A stretch of 64,000 nt of DNA, taken from positions 496,001 through 560,000 of the forward strand of contig JADBXR010000002.1 of assembly GCA_020403425.1 (NCBI GenBank), given 5' to 3'. Source of the DNA: Chitinophagaceae bacterium (lineage in GTDB: Bacteria; Bacteroidota; Bacteroidia; Chitinophagales; Chitinophagaceae). Position numbers and translations under genes: made by a program. Positions 8,905 through 16,569 of this stretch are shown here, piece by piece (within the stretch, counting starts at the first letter, position 1; every line of letters begins with the position of its first letter). The notes beneath the pieces are model-generated. The model did not search any database. It saw only the letters and a program-made list of their open reading frames with translations, and was not told the DNA's origin.

Positions 8905-10028
8905 TGGAAAAACAATTGCATATCATCTCCTTTAATGTTCCTTATCCTCCGGATTATGGTGGCGTGATGGACGTGTTCTATAAATTACCGGCACTGCAGA
9001 AACTGGGCATTAGCATTCACCTGCATTGTTTTGAATACGGCCGTGGTGTGCAGCCCGATCTGAACAGGTATTGCAAAACTGTACAGTATTATGAGAGGCA
9101 TACCGGACACAAGGGTTTGTCCAATACCCTCCCCTACATTGTTTCGAGCCGCAGAAGCGAACGCCTGCTGGAGAACCTGCTGAAAGATGACCATCCCATT
9201 CTCATGGAAGGTGTGCATTGTACCTTCCTGCTGCTGGACAAGCGATTTGCCCATCGGAAATGTTTTGTACGGCTGCACAATGTGGAATACCAGTATTATC
9301 GTGATCTCTGCAACAGTTCCACGTCCTGGATCAAGAGAATGTACTACTGGATGGAAAGCCGACTGTTAAGGTCGTACGAGAAAAAGATAGCCAACAGGGC
9401 CGTGTTCTGGGGTACCACTGAAAAAGACAACGAGGTATACCGAAAAGAACTGGGTTGCCGGCATATTGCCCAAATGCCACTGTATATACCCGACTGGAAA
9501 TTAGAATGCCAGGAAGGAATGGGCAGTTATTGCTTTTACCACGGCGACCTGAGCGTGGATGCCAACGACAAAGCTGCTACCTGGCTCCTTGAGAACGTTT
9601 TCCGGAAAATAAAGGTCCCTTTTGTCATTGCCGGAAAGAACCCTTCCGCAAAATTAGTAGAGCTGGCACATGCACAAAACCATACCTGTCTGGTGGCCAA
9701 TCCGTCCGACAGTGAGATGATCGATATGATCACCAAAGCCCATATCAATGTGATCCCTTCTTTTACCAGCACCGGCACGAAGACCAAACTTATCAATGCC
9801 TTGTTCCATGGAAGACACTGCGTGGTGAACGATGCCACCGTTGCGGGCAGCGGACTTGAATCTGCTTGTCATACAGGAACCAATGCCAATGCATTCTGCG
9901 AACTCATTGCGCAGTTATATCACCAGCCTTTTACCGAAGAAGAGGTCAAACTTCGCAGGCACCTGCTCACGGGCATGTTCAGCAACGAGGCCAATGCCAG
10001 GAAAATGGTGGATGGAATATGGGGATAA
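8904..10028 (+). CDS. glycosyltransferase, GT-B fold
   Basis: Second sugar transferase of the pair, 374 residues. The N-terminus (LHIISFNVPYPPDYGGVMDV) holds the PPxxGG loop typical of GT4-type acceptor domains; VRLHNVEYQYY follows around residue 120. The C-terminal half contains YHGDLSVDANDKAATWLLEN and INVIPSFTSTGTKTKLINAL, the position where GT4 enzymes bind the nucleotide sugar. The start codon is GTG, whose G is the last base of the upstream TAG stop (TAGTG), so translation of the two genes is probably coupled. It ends 18 bp from the stop of the convergent ABC ATPase gene with no clear terminator between them. Confidence 0.82.
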   Translation: MEKQLHIISFNVPYPPDYGGVMDVFYKLPALQKLGISIHLHCFEYGRGVQPDLNRYCKTVQYYERHTGHKGLSNTLPYIVSSRRSERLLENLLKDDHPILMEGVHCTFLLLDKRFAHRKCFVRLHNVEYQYYRDLCNSSTSWIKRMYYWMESRLLRSYEKKIANRAVFWGTTEKDNEVYRKELGCRHIAQMPLYIPDWKLECQEGMGSYCFYHGDLSVDANDKAATWLLENVFRKIKVPFVIAGKNPSAKLVELAHAQNHTCLVANPSDSEMIDMITKAHINVIPSFTSTGTKTKLINALFHGRHCVVNDATVAGSGLESACHTGTNANAFCELIAQLYHQPFTEEEVKLRRHLLTGMFSNEANARKMVDGIWG

Positions 10029-10046
10029 TGAATAGCCGAACAAATA

Positions 10047-10733
10047 CTACACGGCAATCGCTGCGCTATCGATCACCCTTCCGCCCTCTGTTTTAAGCAT
10101 GCGGGAAGGATAGCGGTTGATGACGATAAAATCGTGTGTGGCCATAAGGACGGCAGTACCGTAATCACGTGATATCTGCATGAGCAGTTGCATGATCTCA
10201 TCGCTGGTCTCGGGATCAAGGTTTCCAGTAGGTTCATCCGCCAATATCAGTTTGGGAGAGTTCAGCAGGGCTCGGGCAATATCTACACGTTGCTGCTCTC
10301 CACCACTCATTTCAAATGGCATTTTGAACCCTTTGCTTTTCAGGCCTACTTTTTCCAGCACATCGTTGATCTTTTCTTCCATCAGCCTTTCATCCTGCCA
10401 GCCGGTGGCTTTTAGCACAAATCGGAGGTTCTCCTGGACATTCCTGTCGGTCAGCAACTGAAAATCCTGGAAGATCACACCCAGGTTACGGCGCAGGAAA
10501 GGAACTTTTTTCCAGTCCATGGTACGCAGGTCAAAACCTACTACCGAACCCTGGCCCTCTTTCAGTGGCAACTCCCCGTAGAGGGTTTTCAGCAGACTGC
10601 TTTTGCCGGTCCCGGTCTTACCCACCAGGTATACGAACTCACCGCGACCGATGCTGAAGTTCACGTTCTGCAATACCAGGCTATCTCCCTGGTAAATATT
10701 GGCATTCTGTATAGAAACTACGATGTCTGACAT
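10047..10733 (-). CDS. ftsE: ABC transporter ATP-binding protein, FtsE-like
   Basis: ATPase of the FtsE/LolD type, 228 residues, with Walker [10 protein letters not shown] (38-46), Q-loop near FQDF (88-91), signature SGGEQ (143-147) and Walker B LILADEP (Asp166-Glu167), then the H-loop in MATHDF. FtsE pairs with the membrane protein FtsX to control cell-wall hydrolases at division. The region [12 protein letters not shown] and the motif [16 protein letters not shown] are typical of FtsE. FtsX is not adjacent, as is common in this phylum, so LolD-like or MacB-like roles cannot be excluded. It lies 74 bp downstream of purM on the same strand and may be read from the same transcript. Confidence 0.82.
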   Translation of the reverse strand: MSDIVVSIQNANIYQGDSLVLQNVNFSIGRGEFVYLVGKTGTGKSSLLKTLYGELPLKEGQGSVVGFDLRTMDWKKVPFLRRNLGVIFQDFQLLTDRNVQENLRFVLKATGWQDERLMEEKINDVLEKVGLKSKGFKMPFEMSGGEQQRVDIARALLNSPKLILADEPTGNLDPETSDEIMQLLMQISRDYGTAVLMATHDFIVINRYPSRMLKTEGGRVIDSAAIAV

Positions 10734-10807
10734 GAGCCTAAATTACGATTAGTTAACAACATGCGGCCATCCGGCGGCAGTTTTAGTTTACTGATAACAA
10801 AGCCTGT

Positions 10808-11977
10808 TTAATACACGATCTCTCCGAAAGCTCCTTTCAGCATCAGGGATGAGGTCTGTGCATCCGCTACCCTGCCTACCACCTGGGCTTCAATACCCAG
10901 TTGCTGTGCTGTGGCGATCATGGCATCAGCCGCTTTCTCATTGGTAAAGACTTCCAGCCGATGCCCCATATTGAACACCTGGTACATTTCGCGATAATCA
11001 GCGCCAGAGTTCTTCTGGATCAGTTGAAAGATCGGCGGCACTGCAAACAGGTTGTCCTTGATGATGGCCAGCGGACGCGGCAGGTATTTCATACACTTGG
11101 TCTGTCCGCCGCCACTGCAGTGTATCAGGCCATTGATGTCTTCAAAATGTTCATCCAGCAAACGCTTCAGCAAAGGCGCATAGGTACGGGTGGGAGACAA
11201 CAATAATTTACCTACGGGAACTTTCTCACCGTTCACTTCCATCTCATCCGTGAGTTTACTGCCGCCGATGTATACCACATCGTCACTCAATGTGGTCTCG
11301 AAGGTCTCGGGATATTTCTCCGCATAGTATTTACTGAGCACATCGTGACGGGCGCTGGTCAGGCCATTGCTGCCCAATCCGCTGTTATACGCAGTTTCAT
11401 AAGCTGCTTTACCGGCACTTCCGAAACCTACGATCAGGTTACCGGGAGCGATCTTATCATTGGTGATGAGTTTGTTCTTGGGCCAGCGGGCGGTCATGGT
11501 ACCGTTCACGGCAATGGTCCTTACCACATCTCCCACATCAGCGGTCTCGCCACCGAGATAATGGATGTTCACTCCATAACTGCGCAGGCGGTCAAAGAAT
11601 TCCTGGGTGCCGTTGATCACGGCCTGTAACACTTCACCGGGGATGCGGAGTTTGTTACGGTCGATAGTGGAAGAGAATAAGAAATTATCGGTCACACCCA
11701 CACAAAGCAGATCGTCCAGGTTCATGGCCACAGCATCTTCCGCAATACCTTTCCAGACAGATACATCGCCGGTTTCTTTCCAGTACAGATAGGCCAGGAT
11801 ACTTTTGGTACCGGCGCCATCGGCATGCATGATATTCACCCAGTCTGGGTCGCCACAGAGCAGATCGGCATAAACCTTACAGAAAGCATGGGGGTATAAA
11901 CCCTGGTCCAGCTTCTGGATAGCCGCATGTACTTCTTCTTTCTGGGCCGATACACCGCGTTTTGCGTATAGTGACAT
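10808..11977 (-). CDS. purM: phosphoribosylformylglycinamidine cyclo-ligase (AIR synthetase)
   Basis: Catalyses the ATP-dependent ring closure that makes 5-aminoimidazole ribonucleotide in purine synthesis. The 389-residue product is longer than E. coli PurM (345), as in other Bacteroidota. It shows the N-terminal ATP-binding half with MHADGAGTKSILAYLYW and EDAVAMNLDDLLCVG, and YLGGETADVGDVVRTIAV; the C-terminal AIRS_C half has HCSGGGQTKCMKYL and FNMGHRLEVF. purC lies at the far end of the window and is not linked. The gene diverges from ribF, with 125 bp between starts containing a -7 element for each direction. Confidence 0.95.
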   Translation of the reverse strand: MSLYAKRGVSAQKEEVHAAIQKLDQGLYPHAFCKVYADLLCGDPDWVNIMHADGAGTKSILAYLYWKETGDVSVWKGIAEDAVAMNLDDLLCVGVTDNFLFSSTIDRNKLRIPGEVLQAVINGTQEFFDRLRSYGVNIHYLGGETADVGDVVRTIAVNGTMTARWPKNKLITNDKIAPGNLIVGFGSAGKAAYETAYNSGLGSNGLTSARHDVLSKYYAEKYPETFETTLSDDVVYIGGSKLTDEMEVNGEKVPVGKLLLSPTRTYAPLLKRLLDEHFEDINGLIHCSGGGQTKCMKYLPRPLAIIKDNLFAVPPIFQLIQKNSGADYREMYQVFNMGHRLEVFTNEKAADAMIATAQQLGIEAQVVGRVADAQTSSLMLKGAFGEIVY

Positions 11978-12012
11978 TTTGGAATTTTGTGATGGATAAT
12001 TCTGGAACGGGG

Positions 12013-12020
12013 CAAAGGTA
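12013..12020 (-). promoter_or_regulatory. -7 element of purM
   Basis: On the minus strand the sequence is TACCTTTG, an exact TAnnTTTG match, 36 bp upstream of the purM ATG. No good -33 TTTG is seen at 19-21 bp. Confidence 0.45.
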
Positions 12021-12086
12021 CAGATTCGGGGTGTTAGGCGCTCATTTCCCCATCTGCCAATTCCAAATTTTCCCGATTTACTCCCT

Positions 12087-12094
12087 TACTTTTG
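12087..12094 (+). promoter_or_regulatory. -7 element of ribF
   Basis: TACTTTTG is an exact match to TAnnTTTG and ends 8 bp before the ribF ATG, so the mRNA should carry only a few leader bases. The -33 box is not evident. Confidence 0.45.
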
Positions 12095-12102
12095 CGATTA
12101 TT

Positions 12103-13068
12103 ATGAAGGTACATCGTGAATTAGCGGGCTCGCTGCCGGAGTTTAAAAAAGCTGTGGTCACCATCGGCACTTTCGATGGGGTGCACCTTGGTCACCGGCA
12201 GATCATCGCCCAAATGAAGGAAGAAGCGGCAAAGATCGGCGGAGAAACGGTGATCATTACCTTCCATCCCCATCCCCGGAAGATCGTCTCCTCAGTTCCG
12301 GGCGATATCAAATTGCTGAGTACGCTCCCCGAAAAGATCCACCTGCTGGAAGCTGCGGGCGTTGACCACCTGGTGGTGGTCCCTTTCGATCACCGTTTTG
12401 CCAACCAGACCGCTGAACAATATGTAAAGGATTTCCTGTACCATTATTTCAAGCCGCATACGGTGATCATTGGCTACGACCATCGTTTTGGAAAGGGCCG
12501 TGAAGGAGATTATCATCTACTGAAAAGTTACGGGCAAAGCCTGGGCTTCGAAGTAAAAGAGATCTCTGAACAACTGATCAATGAGATCGTAGTGAGTTCT
12601 ACACGCATCCGCCGCGCCATTGCAGAGAACGATTCCGCAACGGCGAACCGTTTTCTGGGCTATCCCTATTTTTTTGAAGGCGTCGTGATCGAAGGGAATA
12701 AACTGGGCCGGACCATCGGTTTTCCTACTGCCAACCTGCACATCAGCAGTGAAGAGAAGCTGATACCCGGCAATGGCGTGTATGCAGTAACCGTGGCACT
12801 GAATCCCGAAACACAACCTACCGGACCGAAACCCGGGAACCTTTACAAGGGCATGATGAACATTGGCCTGCGCCCGACAGTGGATGGCAAGAAACGTGTG
12901 ATAGAGGTCAATATCTTTGATTTCAATAAGGACATCTATGGGCAGATCCTGCAGGTTCACCTGCAACAATACCTTCGTGGCGAAGTAAAATTCAACGGGC
13001 TTGATGAACTGAAAGCACAATTGAACCAGGATCGTCAGGATGCCATCCGCTGTCTTGCGGGTATCTGA
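12103..13068 (+). CDS. ribF: bifunctional riboflavin kinase / FAD synthetase
   Basis: Turns riboflavin into FMN and then FAD. The 321-residue product has the N-terminal adenylyltransferase domain with GTFDGVHLGH (22-31) and the VSSTRIRRAI segment (about 165-175), then the C-terminal flavokinase domain with GRTIGFPTANLHI and GMMNIGLRPTVDG. I chose the ATG at 12103 because the conserved N-terminus begins there; a longer frame opening at 11962 would run into the divergent purM gene and cross both promoters. It ends 1 bp from the stop of the convergent helix-turn-helix gene. Confidence 0.96.
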   Translation: MKVHRELAGSLPEFKKAVVTIGTFDGVHLGHRQIIAQMKEEAAKIGGETVIITFHPHPRKIVSSVPGDIKLLSTLPEKIHLLEAAGVDHLVVVPFDHRFANQTAEQYVKDFLYHYFKPHTVIIGYDHRFGKGREGDYHLLKSYGQSLGFEVKEISEQLINEIVVSSTRIRRAIAENDSATANRFLGYPYFFEGVVIEGNKLGRTIGFPTANLHISSEEKLIPGNGVYAVTVALNPETQPTGPKPGNLYKGMMNIGLRPTVDGKKRVIEVNIFDFNKDIYGQILQVHLQQYLRGEVKFNGLDELKAQLNQDRQDAIRCLAGI

Positions 13069-13069
13069 A

Positions 13070-13333
13070 TCAGTCCTCTTTTTTCTCCTTTTTCTTAAAC
13101 AACGCATCGGGATCAAAATCGATGATCTGCCGGTAATCATCCAGGTCGAATATGGCCGCCAGCCGGATCAGGGTCTCGATCTTTACTTCAGACAATCCGT
13201 TCTCCCAGGTAGACAAGGTGGAACGTCCTATCTGCAGTGACGATGCTACATAGCGCTGGTCATAATTACGCAATTCCCTGATCAGCCGGATATTACGGGC
13301 GATGCGCATCCTTTCTTCATTTCTGTGGTACAT
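13070..13333 (-). CDS. small XRE-family helix-turn-helix regulator
   Basis: An 87-residue cytoplasmic protein that is almost wholly a Cro/CI-type DNA-binding domain. The segment NIRLIRELRNYDQRYVASSL, with IGRSTLSTWENGLSEVKIETLIRLAAIF after it, gives the five-helix fold, with the recognition helix near IGRSTLSTWENG. The tail ending FKKKEKKED is charged. Its targets are unknown. It is divergent from the lipoprotein gene at 13655, separated by 321 bp that contain an 8-bp inverted repeat close to that gene, so regulation of the lipoprotein is a reasonable guess but not shown. A second in-frame Met lies at codon 9. Confidence 0.85.
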   Translation of the reverse strand: MYHRNEERMRIARNIRLIRELRNYDQRYVASSLQIGRSTLSTWENGLSEVKIETLIRLAAIFDLDDYRQIIDFDPDALFKKKEKKED

Positions 13334-13654
13334 ATGTTAGGGTTTAATAGGGCCAGACCCCACAATAGTAATCCCTTTCAGTTTCAGAAAAAAGGGTGAA
13401 AACACGCTATGACAGCAGGTATTTCAACGCTATTTTCATACCCGTAAATATGTGTCGCATACGGCAACATAGTTCCATGTGTTTTCCTTGCTTTCGGTAA
13501 ACAGGCGGTGGAATTTTACGCCATCATTTGGCCAATGATGGGCTTGAATCCATTCCGACAGCTTTGCCCTTATCGAAAAATAGTGAGGTAGGACCCGTAG
13601 TTGAAACGGGAATACAGTTAACAGCTGTTTCAACAAGAACCCAAATCCACAACT
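13334..13654. other. 321-bp intergenic region between regulator and lipoprotein genes
   Basis: No convincing gene. A 66-codon minus-strand frame (13436-13636) and a 63-codon plus-strand frame exist but have no recognisable motif and odd composition. The one visible element is an 8-bp inverted repeat at 13600-13634. No exact TAnnTTTG element faces either gene. Confidence 0.5.
13600..13634. repeat. inverted repeat upstream of the lipoprotein gene
   Basis: GTTGAAAC at 13600-13607 is repeated in inverted form as GTTTCAAC at 13627-13634, 19 bp apart, ending 20 bp before the ATG at 13655. It could be an operator for the neighbouring XRE regulator or an mRNA leader hairpin. Confidence 0.35.
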
Positions 13655-14428
13655 ATGAAGAAGTCTATGATTCTTTTTTGCCTCCTGGCCCTTACCAGTT
13701 TTTTCTTTTTGTCCTGTAAAAAGAAGATCGCTGACCCCATCACGGAAGAACAGGCGGTAGCAACCCTTACGGATTCAAAGGATTTCCAGGATTTCAGTAA
13801 AAAGTTCATCCCCGACCTGTTACTGCTGGCCAATTACCACCGGCAAGTGAAAGACCAGGGAGGGCGTGTTTCTTTCATCAACGAATTGAAACTGACCAAC
13901 GGAGAAGAAGCTAACATTGCTGCCGTGTATGAAAAATTCTCACTCAGCTATGAAGACGCCATGCTGCTGAAGAACAGGGTCGATAACGATCTCCTGCGGC
14001 TCTTCCACCAGAACCCTTTCCTGTTACAGTTTGATGAAGCAGGGATCAAGCGAATACTGATCAACTCCTTACAGGAGGGGCTTCATTCAGCAGATTTGTC
14101 CTGGATAAGGACCAAGGAAGAGATCAATCAGGCTATCGGCCAGACCACTGTTTCGTCCCTGCCCCAGAGCAACCGTCAGACCAACGGGGTACGCGTGAAT
14201 AAGATCGGCATCACCATTGATGAGATCTGGGAATGTTTGAAAGATGCCGCTGGTTTCGGATCGGGTGGCATTCTCGGGATCGCCGGCCTCAGCAGGCTTG
14301 CCAAAGACGGTATACAGGAAGCAGTGATCGGCGCTTCCAAATGGCTGGCCAAAAGAGCAGGATGGATCGGTGCTGCCATTGCACTGGTCGACTTCAGTTC
14401 CTGCCTGTATCACGAATCCATTGATTAA
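13655..14428 (+). CDS. lipoprotein with hydrophobic glycine/alanine-rich C-terminus, function unknown
   Basis: A 257-residue protein with a lipoprotein signal (lipobox FLSC, acylated Cys21) followed by KKK, which in Bacteroidota argues against export to the outer surface. Residues about 25-175 are a polar helical region without a recognised domain. The last about 60 residues are different: GFGSGGILGIAGLSRLAKDG, then GASKWLAKRAGWIGAAIALV and FSSCLYHESID, an amphipathic to hydrophobic, glycine- and lysine-bearing stretch with one Cys on each side (ECLKDAAG and SSCLY). This looks like a pore-forming or bacteriocin-type peptide fused to a lipoprotein carrier, an inference from composition only. 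A tiny two-helix membrane protein follows 10 bp downstream. The XRE regulator lies upstream. Confidence 0.75.
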   Translation: MKKSMILFCLLALTSFFFLSCKKKIADPITEEQAVATLTDSKDFQDFSKKFIPDLLLLANYHRQVKDQGGRVSFINELKLTNGEEANIAAVYEKFSLSYEDAMLLKNRVDNDLLRLFHQNPFLLQFDEAGIKRILINSLQEGLHSADLSWIRTKEEINQAIGQTTVSSLPQSNRQTNGVRVNKIGITIDEIWECLKDAAGFGSGGILGIAGLSRLAKDGIQEAVIGASKWLAKRAGWIGAAIALVDFSSCLYHESID

Positions 14429-14438
14429 AGCAATACCT

Positions 14439-14615
14439 ATGAAAAAGATCCTCATCATCCTGTCCCTTCTGATCATCCTTGTCCCGATCCTGGCCATCGT
14501 TCAGAACCTGATCAACATAGAACTGATCTCGTTGAAGGAATATTTTTACCTGATAGTGGTTTACCTGGTATTGGTATGCATTTACCTGCAGGACAAGAAA
14601 TCTTTTGAGTCTTGA
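14439..14615 (+). CDS. 58-residue two-helix membrane protein
   Basis: Starts at the ATG 10 bp after the lipoprotein stop, so the two are surely co-transcribed. The sequence is MKKILIILSLLIILVPILAI, a short polar turn (NLINIELISLKE), then YFYLIVVYLVLVCIYL and a charged tail QDKKSFES: two membrane helices with both ends cytoplasmic. No enzymatic motif. Size, topology and position directly behind a protein with a membrane-active-looking C-terminus are those of an immunity or chaperone partner, but this is inference. A 14-bp hairpin terminator follows 6 bp after the stop codon. The frame is open further upstream inside the lipoprotein gene, but only this start makes sense. Confidence 0.72.
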   Translation: MKKILIILSLLIILVPILAIVQNLINIELISLKEYFYLIVVYLVLVCIYLQDKKSFES

Positions 14616-14621
14616 TTCATC

Positions 14622-14662
14622 AGATCAGTGAAATGCCTGTTTGTTCATTTCACTGATCTTTC
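14622..14662. terminator. bidirectional hairpin terminator
   Basis: Bases 14622-14635 and 14646-14659 are perfect 14-bp reverse complements around a 10-base loop, between the small membrane protein gene and the convergent holA. It probably ends transcription from both sides, although T-runs are short. Confidence 0.65.
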
Positions 14663-14687
14663 TATGTGTGATCAGGAATCTGGCGGC

Positions 14688-15686
14688 CTAAGCCATCATC
14701 TTAACCGCCATCTCTTTCATCAGGCCGGCATCGGAAGTTCCGCCATCGTGCACCCCAATGCCGCGAAGGTTGTATTGGTGCAGGAGCAGCAGTATCTTTT
14801 CTACACCGGTATAATCGTATTTGCGGGCTGCACCCAGATAGTCCCGCACAAAATAAGGGTTCACACCCAGTGCCGCCGCCACTGATTTTTCATCAGGACT
14901 GGGTACGCTGAAGATCATGAATACCTTACTGAAGAAATTATACAACGCCGGCAGGATCATCTGTATGGGCCCGGCTTTGGGGTTGGCCTCAAAATAATGG
15001 ATGATGCGGATGGCTTTAGCTAGGTCTTTCTGCGCAATGGCTGCCTGTAATTCAAATACATTGAATTCCTTACTTACGCCGATGTAATTCTCAATATCGT
15101 CCTCTGTGATATTTTTCCGGGTTCCCAGGTTCACCGCCAGTTTCTCGATCTCGTTCTGGATACGGCTCAGGTCATTACCAATATGATCTACCAGTAAATG
15201 CAGGGCTTTGGGTGAAATGCTCAGTCCATGCTGCTGCACCATCTGCCCGGCCCATTCTGGCAACTGGCTGTCGTACATCTTTTTGGTGGTCAGCATCTCC
15301 CCCTTCTGCTTCAGAACCTTGGCCAATTTAGAGCGGCCATCCACTTTTTTCTCTTTATAACTTACCACGAATACGGTAGTGGCAAGCGGATTCTCTATAT
15401 ACCCTTCCAGCTTTTCAATATCTCGCATCTGCTGTGCCTCTTTCAGCAAGACCACCTGTCTTTCGGCAAACATGGGGTATCGCATACAGGCGTTGACCAC
15501 AGAGGCCCATTCCGCATCTTTCCCATAAAATATGGTGAGGTTAAAACCGGCTTCGGCCTCGTTCAGGATCTTGTGCTCGGCATAGTTCACCACCTGGTCT
15601 ATAAAATAAGATTCCTCTCCCTCCAGCCAGTAAACGGGTTTGAATATCCCTTTTTTCCATTCGCCTATGATCTTTTCTGCCGACAT
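14688..15686 (-). CDS. holA: DNA polymerase III subunit delta
   Basis: Delta subunit of the clamp loader, which opens the beta clamp at the replisome. The 332-residue length fits the family. Seen are the start MSAEKIIGEWKKGIFKPVYW followed by LEGEESYFIDQVV, the ATPase-like fold without a functional P-loop as usual for delta, then KLAVNLGTRKNITEDDIENY and VFELQAAIAQKDLAKAIRII of the middle domain, and the C-terminal collar domain with NPYFVRDYLGAARKYDYTGV. The start is preceded at 15692-15699 by CATCTTTG on the coding strand, one base off the -7 consensus and only 5 bp from the ATG. Upstream on the same strand is the exonuclease gene. Confidence 0.92.
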   Translation of the reverse strand: MSAEKIIGEWKKGIFKPVYWLEGEESYFIDQVVNYAEHKILNEAEAGFNLTIFYGKDAEWASVVNACMRYPMFAERQVVLLKEAQQMRDIEKLEGYIENPLATTVFVVSYKEKKVDGRSKLAKVLKQKGEMLTTKKMYDSQLPEWAGQMVQQHGLSISPKALHLLVDHIGNDLSRIQNEIEKLAVNLGTRKNITEDDIENYIGVSKEFNVFELQAAIAQKDLAKAIRIIHYFEANPKAGPIQMILPALYNFFSKVFMIFSVPSPDEKSVAAALGVNPYFVRDYLGAARKYDYTGVEKILLLLHQYNLRGIGVHDGGTSDAGLMKEMAVKMMA

Positions 15687-15813
15687 GGTTGCAAAGATGA
15701 AGTACCGGGCACGAACGGCGAAAAAAGGCCGGTGAAAGTTTTAAACATAGTCCCGACCTATGTCAATAGCAGCCGGTCTTTACCCAGGATAATCCACAGA
15801 CCTTTCCCAACAC

Positions 15814-16527
15814 TCAGGTCACTACCGTGATCCGGTCACTGGTCAACAGGGGCATATCTTTGAACCGGAGGATCACATTGGCGGTTACAATAACATCCTG
15901 CTGGCAATAGGCTACAATGCGGGGCAGGTTCTTTTCTCTGTAATACACATCCTGCACCATACTACCATCAATATCCGATTTGGAAGTTGGGATACCCAGC
16001 ACATTGGCCAGCAGATGCAGGGAGACATAGTTCTTATTGTCCCCGAATTTCCACCAGTTGAGGGTATCGAACATTTTCACCTCCCAGGGTTTCTTATCAT
16101 GCAGTTGCAGGTATTCCGGCAGGCGGAGCCGGTTAATGAGCAGGCGGCGGCAGATATAAGGGATGTCAAACTCCCTGATATTATGGCCTCCGAACTGAAA
16201 ATTCCGGTTGTGCTGGTACATTTTATTGCACAAATCCGTAAAAGTACGGAGTATTTCTACCTCATCATGGCCATAGATGCTCTTCATTTTAAGGGCAGGC
16301 AGCCCCGCATCGGTCTCATAGAAAAAGGCGGTGGATATGCAGATGATCTTTCCGAATTCGGCCAGGATACCCGCCCTTTTCCGGTAGATTTCTTCGGGGT
16401 CCATGGGTTCTGGCACGGTTTTAGATATCTTGTCCGAAAAAAGTGCCTGCCAGCCAGGATCCAGGTCCTGAAAGGAAGGCAGCGCGGGCACTGTTTCAAT
16501 ATCCAGTAACAAAAGTTCTGTAAGCAT
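15814..16527 (-). CDS. 3'-5' exonuclease related to the PolB proofreading domain
   Basis: A 237-residue DnaQ-like nuclease of the type annotated as predicted 3'-5' exonuclease related to PolB. The acidic motifs are visible: Asp9 and Glu11 in LLLDIETVP (Exo I), NIREFDIPYICRRLL (Exo II) and CQQDVIVTANVILRF (Exo III), consistent with two-metal hydrolysis of nucleic acid ends. Substrate unknown; a DNA repair or RNA role are both possible. I chose the ATG at 16527 because the catalytic core begins at once; an ATG at 16569 would add 14 residues and touch the divergent gene's start. It lies upstream of holA with 127 bp between them. Confidence 0.85.
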   Translation of the reverse strand: MLTELLLLDIETVPALPSFQDLDPGWQALFSDKISKTVPEPMDPEEIYRKRAGILAEFGKIICISTAFFYETDAGLPALKMKSIYGHDEVEILRTFTDLCNKMYQHNRNFQFGGHNIREFDIPYICRRLLINRLRLPEYLQLHDKKPWEVKMFDTLNWWKFGDNKNYVSLHLLANVLGIPTSKSDIDGSMVQDVYYREKNLPRIVAYCQQDVIVTANVILRFKDMPLLTSDRITVVT

Positions 16528-16569
16528 ATAATTATTTATATAATTTTCTGAATCTAAAAACCCTGACAC

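Noticed and set aside
11962..12102. Upstream extension of ribF by 47 residues
   Set aside because: The extension would run through the divergent purM start and both -7 elements, and the added residues are not like any RibF N-terminus.
12517..13140. 207-codon minus-strand open frame opposite ribF
   Set aside because: It overlaps nearly the whole flavokinase domain of ribF, which is well supported; no motif or signal sequence in the antisense product.
13436..13636. 66-codon minus-strand frame in the gap before the lipoprotein gene
   Set aside because: No motif, no signal peptide, no promoter element and no neighbour in phase; length is within chance for this base composition.
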